DNA of 64,000 nucleotides from Deuterostichococcus epilithicus (lineage: Eukaryota; Chlorophyta; Trebouxiophyceae; Prasiolales; Stichococcaceae): positions 1,612,009-1,676,008 of the forward strand of contig JAVTLE010000021.1 in the NCBI GenBank assembly GCA_033439295.1. Direction: 5' to 3'. The notes under the pieces are model-generated. The model saw only the letters and a list, made by a program, of their open reading frames with translations, was not told the origin of the DNA and ran no database searches. Below, piece by piece: positions 37,901 through 49,453 of the stretch; position 1 is the first letter of the stretch; each line of letters starts with the position of its first letter. The position numbers and the translations under genes were made by a program.

Positions 37901-37997
37901 GGACAAAAGCATGGCTGGTGAGCCACAGTAGACTCAAATGCCGTGATCGTGACCCAGGCGCCAACATGCATGTTCTGAACACCAGTAGCAGAATCAT
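34980..37997 (-). CDS. MET1: MET1-like photosystem II assembly protein (PDZ plus TPR)
   Basis: MET1 (also called ZKT in Arabidopsis) is a thylakoid-associated protein with an N-terminal PDZ domain and C-terminal TPRs. It helps assemble photosystem II supercomplexes. Nine exons in phase: 37997-37791, 37667-37542, 37397-37290, 37084-36932, 36426-36208, 35939-35808, 35602-35543, 35333-35230 and 35013-34980, about 380 aa. The PDZ region runs from [18 protein letters not shown] to [13 protein letters not shown] charged helix ([18 protein letters not shown]) follows. The TPR part contains [13 protein letters not shown] and [12 protein letters not shown], then [17 protein letters not shown] and [17 protein letters not shown]. 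It ends with [10 protein letters not shown], the family's typical short tail. The N-terminal exon is rich in Ser and Arg, as in a transit peptide. Its true start could be the ATG at 37997 or 37964. No other gene lies between it and the O-methyltransferase downstream of 38736. Confidence 0.87.
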
Positions 37998-38735
37998 GGC
38001 AGCAGCAACGCAGGAGACGCAGCCACGGATTGAAGTTCACCTGCTGAGCACAGGCGATCTGTCGGTGTTAAGACCGCGTCCACACGTTGAGCAATCCATG
38101 TCAGCCAACACTGCTCTGTATGTACTCGTTTGGACACTTTGACAGCGCTGATCAAAGCTGGAAGGCTGTGGAAGTCTGTGCGTGAAGGACCAGTAGCAGC
38201 CTCACGCTCAGCGCTGCACGAGGATCTTGCCTGGACACGTCACTGCCATGAGTCCCACGTCGCCATGAAACGGCGGAGGTCTGCATTTGACGACAGGAGC
38301 GCTGTCTTTGGTCCGGGTAGGACTGGAGCGCTGGAGCACTCAGACCCTCGCGTAGTAGTAGGTTAAGACGCGCCCACTTCATTTTGATCCAGCTTTTGTG
38401 CCTGCTGCCTCCGCCGCGTGCGCCGGTGTAACTACGGCGGCAACATCGTCAGCAATAGCTCTCTCATAGCCAACTCACGTCGCTACCTATTAGTGTCAAT
38501 CCCTCATACATGCCTAGGTATGCTCTTCACTGGAATGTACGATTGCAACGCCTCAAATTTCGTTACGTGCATTCAAGCCAATGTGACATTCAGGCCATCA
38601 GACCAAGGCGTGCCGCCGCACCCTGGTCTAACAAAGAATAGCTGCAGTCTTCCGACCAGATAATGTCTACCGTATCACTTCGCTGAGCAGTCTGCTAATG
38701 ACAATACCCAGTTCACGGGGCTGTGTTTCCACTCA
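37998..38735. other. Intergenic stretch, O-methyltransferase 3' side to MET1 promoter
   Basis: 0.74 kb separating two minus-strand genes. It should hold the MET1 promoter and the 3' UTR of the O-methyltransferase. No motif, RNA gene or repeat was recognised. Confidence 0.5.
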
Positions 38736-41407
38736 TCAGTTCTGCTGCCAGACGAGCAAATCCATGCTGGCGCCGACCGGCTTGACATCCTTCAGGCTGT
38801 AGTTGGCGGTGGCAAAGATCTTCTTCCACTCCGACAGTGTGCGCCAGCCGCCGCCGGGGCACTGCGCCAGAATCTCAATGGCGAACAGGCCTGCAACGGC
38901 ACGACTTTGTAAGCCTACAGATGTCACTCAATGACACAGTTGTGTCAGACACAGTTGACACCAGAGTTCAGCTTGCATACAGATGCACTTGCAGGTAGGC
39001 AATGCACCTGGCGCAACTCCGTCCTTGCAGATGTTGTTGGACCGGTCGCCCGCCTCTGGCACAATAGTCTGCACAGCAACACCGATCCGTTCTTCACATC
39101 TGGCAGTTGAGTTCCAGCCTACCTTCACACTGCTGCAGGATGCGCACAGTGTCAAGTGATGTGGTGGCTCCTTCTGCAAGCAAGTCACCACTGGCTCACC
39201 TGCAGCAGCAGGATGTTGGCCTGCTTGGGCAGGACCTCGCTGCAGTGCTTCAGGATAAGTTTGGCGTCGTCATCCGAGAAGCCGCTCAGGAAGTGCTTCA
39301 TGACCAGCGTGTCAACGTTGGCATTGCGCACGGCCTCTGGGAACGGCTCTCGCACATCGCCCGACACCCGCAGCAGCCGCTGCTTAGCGTCCAGCACGCC
39401 CTTCCGCTCGAAAGTGACCTTGAAGTCGACGCTACAGCGTTTGAAAGCAGACTGTCAAGTCGAGTTGTGAAGCGGTTTTGGGAAGTCTTTGCAAACTGCA
39501 AAAGATAGAATTGAAAGAAAGTCTAGAGCGCCACGCCAAGCAGAAGCTGTGACTGTGCAAATGCAGTCAACTTGATGTGCCAAGCAATCAGCGAGTGCAG
39601 GTCATGCGCAGTGTTCCTGTGAGTGGCAAGGATGCCCTTGAGGTCCCGGACCTGTCCAGCACCCATTGGCGGTCGAACAGGACGCCCTTGCTCTCGTGGC
39701 CTGCATACAGCATGCACCGCGACAGCAGCTCGCCGCGCCCGCCGCCGACGTCCATGACGACCTGCTCGCCGCAAGCACTTGTCATCACGCCGCAAGAAAA
39801 TGATGCAGGTGCGCCCATCAGGCATCACCAGTCACATCGAGCTGTGCGAAAGCATTCGCGACCCTGTTGCATGGAGGTCTCATGGATGCATCAGATCAGG
39901 CTCGGACATGGTTTGCACAGAAAAGGTGGTCAGGAACGAATGTCCGCACCTTGGCTGACCGCCAATCATACGCGTCCTGCAAGTCCACGTCGCCGCCCAT
40001 GAGGCTCTGCTGCGTGTAGTATGTCATGGCGTTCTGGAAGTCGTCGGCGAAGGCCTCGTTGCCCTTTACCTCGTCGTACTGCGAGCCATAACCAATGATT
40101 TGTTCAGTTGCGATGGTGCAGTGATGCAGAGAAAGCGAGCAAGTGCATGCATGCGGAATAGCACAACAGGAGCGAACTCTTCGGTACAGCCGGAGGAGGC
40201 GCAGCAGCTGGTGCGTTGAGTCGTCTATGCGGCAGGCTGGTCACCTCGTGCATGTCGAGGCCGCCGTGGGCAAGGGCAAAGGCTACCTGCCCGGTGCGCA
40301 CCGCCTCCGGCAGCACCTTCCACGCGTCCCACTTGGGCTCGTTGATCTGGTGGTCCTGCGATTGTGATGCACGGATGTCTGAGACGATGGCCGCATGGTC
40401 GCAAAAATAAACGTCAGAATACCGGTGCTGGCATGAATGAAACGATCTGGGTCCGGGACTCATTTCAGGTCAGCACGGAAACAACGTACCACAAAGTGCC
40501 CCAACGTGGCCTCCTTGCCCCGGACCAGTAGCCGTGTAGCCGCGTTTGGCGAGAACTTGCGGCCCTCTTCCTCGTCCAGGATCTCCCACTGTGCCAGCAT
40601 CCGGAGCACCTGGCGGACAGAACAGCAGGTGGTGTTGGGGACGCGCATGCAGAGCATGTCTTCCGGTACAAACTGATGTCTGACGACATGAGGGTGTGAG
40701 CAATATGAGGCGCGAATGCGACCCGCTAATTCATGCTGTCATTGCCAACACATGCACTCCGCATGGCGGCGCACCTTGTAGAAGTGGTCATGGCCAGCAT
40801 CGGTGACGTTCGCTGCCGAGGCGAGCTGCAGCAATAATCAAGAGAGTGCAACAATCAGGTGGTGGTTTCATGCATCACAGGAGCGCTTGTATCACAGCGT
40901 ATCACAGCACAGTAAATCAGACTGGCACGCTGTGCTCGGGCGGCACCTTTTCAAACGGCATCGCGCCCGATTCGCTCGTCAAGATCTCTGCAGCAGCAGT
41001 GTACAAGGTCACAGTCTTGCGGTCATAGCGAAACGGATCATCGTCCGCAGCTGGGGACATGAAGGAGCTATGTCGCTGCCGCCGCCAGCCATGCACCTGG
41101 AATCTTCAGCTTCATGATGACGCCCAGGCATGCCGACAGCCAGTGCCCCTGAACCGCCTGGAAGATCTTGGCTGCAGCAGACCATGAGCAGAGGTTTGCA
41201 AAGACGTGATCCGCCACAATAGTACGGTGGCGTCAGCAAGTGCCACTCCGATCGTGCAAGTGCGTGGTCAAGTGTGGTCAAGATCGGCATTGCAGTCGCC
41301 ATCGGACGGTTGGAAAAGCAAGTCTTCGCAGCACCTGTAGCCTGCAGATCCTGCTGCTGACCCGTCTCCTTGGCGGCAGTACCGTTCGCGACTCCGTTCT
41401 CGACCAT
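38736..41407 (-). CDS. SAM-dependent O-methyltransferase, plant COMT/ASMT type (Methyltransf_2)
   Basis: A small-molecule O-methyltransferase, probably cytosolic. Eleven exons in phase: 41407-41335, 41171-41097, 40987-40947, 40825-40775, 40609-40490, 40355-40245, 40078-39950, 39761-39663, 39418-39200, 39068-39008 and 38890-38736, about 377 aa. The N-terminal half is the dimerisation/winged-helix domain: IFQAVQGHWLSACLGVIMKL, then VLRMLAQWEILDEEEGRKF. The SAM site is VMDVGGGRGELL. The stretch DTLVMKHFLSGFSDDDAKLILK contains the conserved KHxLxxxxD region, where the histidine of COMT-type enzymes acts as base. The C-terminus WKKIFATANYSLKDVKPVGASMDLL matches the family end. The acceptor SPLIRL-type substrate residues cannot be read by eye, so phenolic, indole or other substrates are all possible. 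It opens the metabolic block on the right half and is divergent from the MFS carrier. Confidence 0.87.
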
Positions 41408-41893
41408 AGTTGACTTAGAGCAGCAACCTTTGAGCCGGTGGAAGCTGCGCAGGTCGAGTCCACTGCAAACGAACAGAATGGCGGCTGTCAAGCGCGACGT
41501 GAGTGACGATGCCGCCTGCGATGAGAAGGCAGCGGCAGCGTGGCACACCGACGTCACAGCGCCTTCGAGATCCGCACGTGCACTCGTTTTGCAAGTGCAG
41601 CAGCTCAGCTACGATCCAAGCTGTTGCTTGACCGCAAACAGCTCTCCTCCGAGAGCTGTCCGGGTCTGCTGCAGAACCACAACACAAACACTTTGCCGAA
41701 TCTGGGATCCAGTGCATCTCGGAGCAGCTTTCAGAATGGGGAGATGACCGGCGGGAGGAGCCTGTCTACATTTGCAAGTGAGTTGCTTCTGTATTGTGGC
41801 GGATGATCAGCATGGCAAGTACAAAGAGATTTCGTGAGCCGGAATGCAGGTGCGCCGCATGACTAGTTGTGCTACTGTGCAGGAGCTCGCAGC
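41408..41893. promoter_or_regulatory. Divergent promoter region, O-methyltransferase and MFS carrier
   Basis: 0.49 kb between start codons at 41407 (minus) and 41894 (plus). An ATG at 41478 followed by a good donor after seven codons could be an extra 5' exon of the carrier gene. Its phase does not fit the next exon as drawn, so it is left out. Confidence 0.45.
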
Positions 41894-44800
41894 ATGCGGG
41901 GTCAGGACCTGGATGATGTTGGTGTGCTCGACAGCAAGCACGAGGACGCGCCAGCACCCAGCCTATCGGCCTCGTCAGACTCGCCGCGGCAGCGGCGCCG
42001 CATTGGCGTGTCGCAGGCGCGCGCACACAATTCGAGCTATATAATTGCCAAGACAACTTCTATAAGGATGAACTCAGCTTGTTGCGTTGAACTCGCTGCA
42101 GGATGCGCGGGTGCAGTCGGACACCGTCATGCGGAAGCTCAACAAGCACATCATGACCAAATTTTGCCTCCTCACCGTTTTGAACCACATGGACCGCGCC
42201 AATCTGGTAGGCTACTGAAACATGCCCATGCGTCATGTGCCGCATAGACTTGATGGCTTGCGAAATTACCGACAGCTTTACAGACTGTCACGGGCCCTTC
42301 CTTGCTGCCTCGCGCAGGCGTATGCGTCAGTGCAGCTAAATGAGGACCTTGGCTTCTCAGACTCTGTCTATGGCTTTGCTGCCGGCGTCTTCTTCGTGTC
42401 CTACGCCATCTTCCAGGTATTCTTGACCTCAATCGACTGCTCAAATCGCCCTCGCTGTCGCTTGTATGTTGGCGCGTGTCCTACTCCTTCAGGCCCGCAT
42501 GTTGCTGTGCCACTGCTGAAATCGAGATCCGCACCCCGCCGCACAGGTGCCCATCCAGCTGGCGGCGCAGCGTTTCGGGCTGCCCCGGGCCATCGGCGTG
42601 CTCATGGTGGGCTGGGGCGTGGTGGCCACCTGCTTTGCGGGGCTGACCAGCAACCCGTTGCACCTGTACGGGCTGCGCTTCCTGCTGGGCTTCATGGAAG
42701 CCGGTGCCTTCCCCTGGTACGGCTAAAAGAAACCCCTTTGATCAAACGCGTTTTCGAGCGTTTGCGGCATGCTGCTGCTGCTGCTGCGGCGGCGGCGGCT
42801 GCTCTGACGAATATTGGTCCTGTCCCTTGGATATGACATGAAGCCTCTTGATGTTCGGCATCGCAGCATGTGGGCATACCTCACGCTGTTTTATGCCAGC
42901 GGGCCAGACCTGGCAGTCGCCTGGAGCTTCATTGCTGCGGCGCAGCCGCTTGCACAGGTGTGTCTTGCCTGGTGTGTGTCACCATGTCCACACGGGTGGG
43001 GAGGCCGCCTGGGCATTGGCTTCGGGTCCTCCGGCAGGCCTCTGCTCGCAAGCTTTCAAGCGTATGAACCCGACCGGCAATTGAGCATGCTTCGCCTTGA
43101 AAGGCCCTCAAGCAGAAGGTCCTTGACTTTCCAGGTGGCGGGCGCGCCGATCGCTACAGCCCTGCTGCTGACAGGCGCGTGCTGAATGTGTTTTGCAGAT
43201 CACCGAGCCCACCCAAGCTGCAAATGCTGCGGGGTGCTGCCCTTTGAACATGGCATCGATCCGACCTGTCTGCTGCTCACAGACGGGCTGCTGGGGCTAC
43301 GGGGCTGGCAGTGGCTGTTCCTACTGGAAGGCATCCCCACGATTGCGCTGGGCATCTGGGTGTGGCTGACGCTGGCGCCGACGCCACTGGAGGCCGGCTT
43401 CCTGGCGCCCAGCGAGCGGGAGTGGGTGCACCAGCGCGTCAAGTCGCACAAGGTGTGCTGGTCCGCCTTCTGGTTCAGAAACCGCCTCGTTGCACCCTGA
43501 TGCGGCGAGCTCCGCATTCTGGCAGCCGTGGCCAGGTGGCGGCTGTCCCTAGGCCCTGACACGCCAGCTGAGTATCCGATCCATGTGTCCGAAGCACCAA
43601 TGGAGGCTGTCCGGGTTTCTTACAGCCTGCGTCCCGCGCCGGCGTGCAGGAGGACATGTCCAGGGACAGTGGGGAGCAGACCACCTGGGACGGCGTCAAG
43701 TGCTGGAAGGTCTGGGCGCAGGGCTTTGGCAGTGGCTGGGCAGGTGTGTGGGAGGCTGCATGGAAGGGACTGCGTGGAAGACTGCTGTTGCGGGAGCAGA
43801 GTGCTGACATGTGCGATTGGTGCGTTGCAGGCATCATGCGGTAAGGTTCCGGATATGCGCCCCTGACTTGGGTCTCCGCTGCTGACCACATTCATTGAGC
43901 TCTCGCAACGGCCGCATGGGACCATCCTTGCATGGTTTGTGGCGATTCTGCTGGTTCTGTGCGCTTTTATTTTTCCAATGGATCTGGCGCGTTGATGCAG
44001 ATATGGTGCTATGTACTGGACTCCACTCATCGTGTACGCCATACAGAATGGCAAGCACATCAGGGACAAAGACGCGCCAGATGAGGCCAGCAGAGGTGTG
44101 TGTAGTCTGTCGCCGAATCTCTGTCACCAGAGGCGCATCTCCAGGCAGCCCCGCCAATGATGTGTCGACAAGCGGTTGTGGCTTTGGGTCGACAGGTGCA
44201 CTGGCAGTGCTGCTGTCTGCCATACCGTTCAGCTGGGCAGCCATCTCGACGTACCTGAACACGGCGCATGCTAAGCGGACAGGTGCCAGCTCGCTGCAGC
44301 ACATGAATACTGACTGCTGCTCTGCGTTGCTGTACATGGCTGCCAGTAGTGAACATGCCCTCAACGAATGTCTTTGGAAAAGCTCAAGCGTCCAATGAAC
44401 CCCTCACTGCCGCAGGGGACATGTACTGGCATTTGTTGGCGCCACAGGCAGTCTGCACCGTGGGCCTGGCCATGCTGGCGTTCACGCTCGCTGAGCATCC
44501 GCTTCTGGCATTCTTTGCACTGACGCTCAGCGCCACCAGCCAGGCATCGAACCCTCTCGAATGGGGGTGAGTCTGCACATCCCATCTGGCCACCTGTTGT
44601 GCAACCTCAAGCCGCTCGTGATGATCTACTGAGACTCCCTCTCCATCATCTGCAGGTATCCAGCCACCTATCTGCATGGCGCTGCACTGTCAAGTGGGTG
44701 GGCCGTCGCCAATTGCGTTTCCAGCTATGGAGGTGAGCCACCTTGTCGCAACGTGAGGTTACCTTTGACAACACATCGTTGCTCATGCAGCATAGGACGG

Positions 44801-45041
44801 TAAGTGTGGACATTCGTCTTGCATTGAACTGCAAGCGTCTTAAAAGGCATGGCATGCCACAGGTGTCGTGGGACCCTGGCTGATTGGGGAGGCCAAGACC
44901 AAGTTTGGCGGCTTCACCATCCCCATGTTGATTTTGGCGGTGCTCAGCTTTTTGGGGGTAGGCTACTTTGCAGTCCTGCTGCGACTACTGCCCGCCAAAG
45001 ACCGGGCTGAGGAGCAGACTGAAGCTAGCGCTCTGTTGTGA
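41894..45041 (+). CDS. MFS transporter, anion:cation symporter (ACS) family
   Basis: A 12-helix secondary carrier for an organic anion or acid (the family includes pantothenate, tartrate and allantoate carriers). Fourteen exons in phase: 41894-42016, 42102-42206, 42318-42416, 42547-42716, 42867-42957, 43135-43174, 43283-43452, 43650-43743, 43831-43840, 44001-44095, 44196-44282, 44416-44566, 44656-44732 and 44863-45041, about 496 aa. The first helix region FCLLTVLNHMDRANLAYASV is the ACS signature. Others are VFFVSYAIFQVP, LRFLLGFMEAGAFP, WQWLFLLEGIPTIALG and MYWTPLIVYAI. The N-terminus is polar and cytosolic, and the C-terminus is short and acidic. Introns 1 and 6 have GC donors (after 42016 and 43174). 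Exon 9 is only 10 nt but is needed to keep frame and to complete the helix. The substrate is unknown. It lies next to biosynthetic genes, which makes an exporter role possible but unproven. Confidence 0.88.
42771..42798 (+). repeat. Trinucleotide repeat in MFS intron 4
   Basis: A run of about five GCT units passes straight into about four CGG units inside the intron between exons 4 and 5 of the MFS gene. It is a short simple repeat and could vary in length between strains. Confidence 0.8.
43831..43840 (+). other. 10-nt micro-exon of the MFS gene
   Basis: Between a TTGCAG acceptor and a GTAAGG donor lie ten bases. With one base from exon 8 and one from exon 10 they encode Gly-Ile-Met-Arg, joining SGWA to YGAMYWTP in the seventh helix region. 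Skipping it would shift the frame (10 is not a multiple of three). Confidence 0.75.
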
Positions 45042-45275
45042 TCTGCTGCGGCAATCGCAAAATTGATGAAGACCTGTGGCCATGAGCACTGGCGAAAAAT
45101 GTCATTCTTAGGCATGTATTCTGGGGTACTGGCAGCGACGCTATCGGAAGTGATCACAATTCCGATCGGATTGTATACTAGTCTACCTTAATCACAGTGT
45201 GCGCCAGTCAAAATGTCTGTGGCGTTCTCAATGCCAAAAAGAATTCGAGTCCATGTCAACCGGACGACGCCACCC

Positions 45276-47504
45276 CTAGGCTGTCCTGTTGCCAGTCCTC
45301 CCCGTGTGCCACGTCTGGTCTTTGACCGGCTCAAAAATAGCTGTAATCTCCTTCGTAACTGCCGCCTCCAACTCCGCTGCCGGGTCCGGGATGAACTCCA
45401 GGGCTTCCCGCACGACGCGCAGGTCCTCCTCGACCTGCGTATCACATCAGTTGTTGCAATCGATCGTTCAGTTGTGATGGAACATGTTCCTTACGACTCG
45501 GTGCAAGCACACATGAAGGAAGGCACGGGAGTCAATGCCACAGACGCGGCCCGCTGGCCACCTCATTCTTTCAGCCGGCTCATGGTGTTGATGCTCTTCA
45601 CTATGCCCTCGACAGACTTCACGCACCTCCGCAGGTGACGCCATGCCCATGAGGTGGACGTGCACACCCGGGGTCCTGCGCCACAGCGCGCATACACCTC
45701 GCACCCAAGTGTGCATGACACAAACTCGGCTGCTGCTGATCAAAACACTGATAACGCGTTCGCCACTGTCAAGCGCTGTGACCACCTGATGAAGTGCTTG
45801 ATGGCGATGCGAGCGAGGTCTGTGCCCTTCTCGACACACAGCTCCTTGCTCTTGATGGCAGCCGCCTTGACGTCCTCAGATGCGGGGTGCCATGACGGCG
45901 GGTCCTACAGCACCCCGTGCAGTGATCAGACAGAGTGTCCAATCTCGGATACGCCGCGGCAAATATAGCGACTCCAACGTGCCCCTGACAGCGATGAACG
46001 ACAGCACGAAAGCGACAGCACGCCATGGCGTTCAGACAACTACCTGCAGGTCCAGGGAGCAGTGTCTGATCCGCGCAGGGCAGCGGCCATTGCCCGTGGC
46101 AACCCACCTTCTGCGTGAGGAGGCCCATGGAGGAGAAGGAGGCGCTGATGACGGCGACGCGCTTCTCCTCCAGGTACGGCAGCAGCCCCGTGAGCGTGTT
46201 GTCCGCCAGGTTGTTATGGCAGTAGGAGAGGATCGCGTCCACGGTGCCCACTGGCACCCTGCGATGGCCGCCCCAGGACACACTCCTCAGCGCCTCGAAA
46301 AGGGATTTCACATGTGCATACAGCTTGAAAGCAACTCGGGACAGATGCCTGTCACACGATGCGAGCAGCAGTTTCCTACTCGAAAGGCTCCTGACCTGTC
46401 GAGGATGTAGGAATAAATGTCGAGCGGCAGGCCGGTGATGCCGATGTGGCGCACCAGGCCCTCCTTCTTCAGCTCTTGCAGCGCCGGCAGCGTCTCCATG
46501 ACGATCTGCACGCAGTGTTTCGGCTTGTACTCAGCGCATTCAACATGTGGAGATCACAGAGGCGCTGAAATGACATGCGGGCCGTGACGTAAAATGTTAC
46601 AACAGCCACTGAGTGACACGGCAGCACACACATCCCTTGTGACAGGCTGTGAGCACCCACCTGCTTCATGTCGACGGCAGACTCGATGTCGTGGCAGTGT
46701 ATGAGATCGATATACGTCAGCCCTGCGGCACGAGCACACAACCGTCACATGAGGCCCGCAGAAAATGGAGACATGTCGGCTGGTAGGCAACAACAGCAGA
46801 GGATGGCATGTGCGCCTCCATGGATATGGACATGGAGTATGATGCCGCAAGGATGAGGAAATCTGCGCACCCAGGCGCTCCAGTGACTCATGGACGCTGC
46901 GCTTCACGCGCTCGGCAGAGAAGTCCTCCGACTCGCCAGGAATGTACTTGCCCACCTTGGTGGCCACGAAGATCTGGTCGCGCGGCAGCTTCGCCAGGCC
47001 GCGTCCTAGCAGCTGCATTTAGGCGCATGAGGTGGAGGTCAATCACCTGCCACGCCCCATGCATGCGCAAATCCGTTGCGTGAAGCCATGCAAATGCTGT
47101 TTGATCAGGAAAGGAAGCAGTCAGAGCCACCAGACATGGTCGAGATGCCGTCGGCGCATGGCGGCACATTGCAGGTTTTGGCAGCGCTAGCACCTGCTCC
47201 GCTTTGCCGGCGGCATAAAACGGCGCGACGTCGAAGAAGTTAACACCGTTGTCGAAAGCCAGCTGGATCGCCTTCAGGGCTGCGGTCTCGTCGGGGGTCT
47301 GCAGCAAAACAGCAGCAAAATCATGCAAGCTGCCACACGTGCACCGTGATGCCATGCATGATCGCCTGACAAGACAGGGTGTCTCACCCCGTAAGCGTGT
47401 CCGAAAGGGCTGCATCCCATGCCGACGACGCTGACTTGGGCGCCCGTTGCCCCAAACTGCCGGTGAGGAATCTTCGGCGGGCCATCTGTGCCGACGTTGC
47501 CCAT
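45276..47504 (-). CDS. GALDH: L-galactose dehydrogenase (aldo-keto reductase family)
   Basis: This enzyme oxidises L-galactose to L-galactono-1,4-lactone with NAD+, the step before the last in plant-type vitamin C synthesis. Nine exons in phase: 47504-47388, 47298-47194, 47012-46871, 46722-46661, 46505-46396, 46258-46108, 45904-45786, 45675-45627 and 45434-45276, about 337 aa (plant enzymes are about 320). Motifs seen: VVGMGCSPFG, NGVNFFDVAPFYAAGKAE (catalytic Asp and Tyr), IFVATKVGKY (Lys), DLIHCHDIE (His), HIGITGLPLDIYSYILDR, and DAILSYCHNNLADNTLTGLLPYL. The last three mark L-galactose dehydrogenase among aldo-keto reductases. The C-terminus EPVKDQTWHTG matches the plant EPVKNLTWPSG-type end. 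At first sight a frameshift seems present near 45630. Splicing from 45627 to 45434 removes it. Confidence 0.93.
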
Positions 47505-48011
47505 CTTGAATGCGAATGCGATGGCAATTGCCCGAGTGCAGCCACCTCAGGTCTTCTGATATCGGAAGTCAGGACAGATTCGCAGGTCTGCAGGGGCCTG
47601 TGCGCGTTGTCAGCGAGTCGAATTGCCACGACCGTAGACCACGTGCTTTGTATTGTCGGACGAGGTGCAGAGCAACTTTCGAGATGTGTTTGCAAATTCT
47701 CCACCCAGACTGTTACACTGTCGCTTCGAGAAGAGCTCTCAGCCCATCCCGCTGCCTCTCGCCTACATTGGAAAAGGGGTCCTGGCAACAGCTGCCGAGT
47801 CCTACCGTAGAAGGTGCAATGGCGCTGCATCGCTGCATTGACCGTATTGGCACGAAAAATGCTTGCTGCAGACTCTCAACTTTGGATCTAGGCGTCTGGG
47901 TGGCGCAGCAGGCTTCAGCTGTCGATGGTCTTAACCGTTCTGTGATCAAGTTGCCAACAGGATCTGCAGCTCGTACTGACGTGCGACAGGTGTTTCACAC
48001 AGGCAAACAGC
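47505..48011. promoter_or_regulatory. Divergent promoter region, GALDH and SDR
   Basis: 0.51 kb between the start codons at 47504 (minus) and 48012 (plus). It must contain both promoters. No known light- or stress-response box could be assigned by eye. Confidence 0.5.
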
Positions 48012-49453
48012 ATGTCATCCGAGGGCAAAATCGCCCTGGTCGTCGGCGCCAGCAAGGGCGTTGGCCTTGCGGTACGCCGAGCAGCATGGCACGCTTGCGC
48101 TGGGCTTCGCCGTCAGGGCTGGGTACTTGGTGGATCTGACGCCGATTACAACACCCCGCGCAGGTTTGCAAGAAGCTGAAGGCGGAGGGGTACACGGTGG
48201 TGGGCACTGTGCGGAGCCCCAGCGACGAGCTGGAGGCTGCCGGCATAGAGTGCATCAGCGGTGAGTGAGCGTGTTCAAGCAATGCACAATACACACGTGC
48301 AGCCTCTGATTCTCTACCGTTCAAGTGGGAGGCCGTGGCAGCAGCTGAGGTAAGGAATCTTTCCACTGCTCGTGCAGGGTTTGACATCGCGAGCAGCGAT
48401 ATGTCGATGCTCGACCAGGTGGGGATAAAAGCTCGAACACATGCTGACAATTTGCGTGAGTGAGTTCGGCAGGAGGCTAGTAGATGTTTGTCTCCTGATT
48501 GAAGTAGGCAGCTGATGGTGCTCACGGCACTTGTTGCAGGCTCTGGACGATGCGCACATCGACATGCTGGTGGTCGCCGCCGGCATCCAGGAGCCAGACA
48601 CGCTCGATGACGTGACACACGACATCATCCGCCGTCAGATGGAGGTCAATGCCCTGGGCCCCGTCTTTGTCGTGCAGGCGCTCAAACAACGCCTTGCACA
48701 AGGCGCAAAGGTGAGGTCCTTGTTCGACTTTGCATCGTTCCATGCTGCAGTCATGGAGCACTGCAACTCCAGTTCTGTGCATTCGTGCAAGTGAGTGCAA
48801 CGTTACCGATTTGCCTGCCCATGCAGGTGGCCTTGATAGCCAGCAAAATGGGCTCCATCGCAAATGTCGGCCTCACGGGTGGCGATCTGGTGAGTTTCGC
48901 TTGAAATTCGCCTGGCTGTGCGCCAACTTCTTCCAAAAATGCCATGGGACTCAAGGTGATTGATCAGGGCCATTTTACTAGAGCCCTGTTTTACTAGAGC
49001 CCTGTGTGCTGTGCAGCTGGGCTACCGCATGTCGAAGGCAGCGCTCAACATTGCCGGGGTGACGATAGCAAAGGACCTCGAAAAGCAACGGGTGTGGTTA
49101 CCCTCGACTGCAGTCGGCCTCATGCATCAGCTGCGTATGTCACTGCATTGCGCCTGGTCGGTTCTAATCGCCTCATTGACCATACTTGCCTCAGCCCATT
49201 CAAACCTTCAGGCTGAAAATGTGCGCTCAATCCACAGGTGGCTGTGGCGCTGGTGCACCCGGGCGTCGTCTTCACGGACATGCTGCGAACCCTGCGTGAG
49301 GGGCGCGGCGTGGCGCCCGACAAGATCCGCGACAACTCGATCACCCCAGAAGCATCCGCTGATGGCATCTGGAGCGTCATGGAGGGCATGTCCCTCGAAA
49401 ACACTGGGCAGTATTGGGACGCGGCAAACCCTGGGCAGCAGCTGCAATGGTGA
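48012..49453 (+). CDS. Short-chain dehydrogenase/reductase (CsgA/C-factor-like)
   Basis: A classical Rossmann-fold NAD(P)-dependent oxidoreductase. Seven exons in phase: 48012-48071, 48164-48260, 48378-48418, 48540-48710, 48827-48889, 49017-49091 and 49238-49453, about 240 aa, the usual size. The cofactor motif is VVGASKGVGLA (the GxxxGxG pattern) near the N-terminus. The DxxVxxAG equivalent is MLVVAAGI. The catalytic Ser lies in LIASKMGS, and Tyr and Lys lie in GYRMSK. After the active site comes VHPGVVFTDM, the PG motif. Arg follows the GTVRSP strand, which favours NADPH. Its substrate cannot be predicted. It lies upstream of the MysC-like ligase on the same strand, 600 bases apart, so a role in the same pathway is possible. 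Confidence 0.88.
48973..49004 (+). repeat. Perfect 2 x 16-bp tandem duplication in SDR intron 5
   Basis: The unit TTTTACTAGAGCCCTG is present twice back to back (48973-48988 and 48989-49004), just before the acceptor at 49015-49016. It looks like a recent small duplication. Confidence 0.95.

Noticed and set aside
45540-45660. Apparent frameshift in L-galactose dehydrogenase (VEGIVKSINTM in another frame)
   Set aside because: Splicing from 45627 to 45434 joins MASPAE to VEEDLRVV, which aligns fully with the family. The other-frame peptide is intronic chance similarity.
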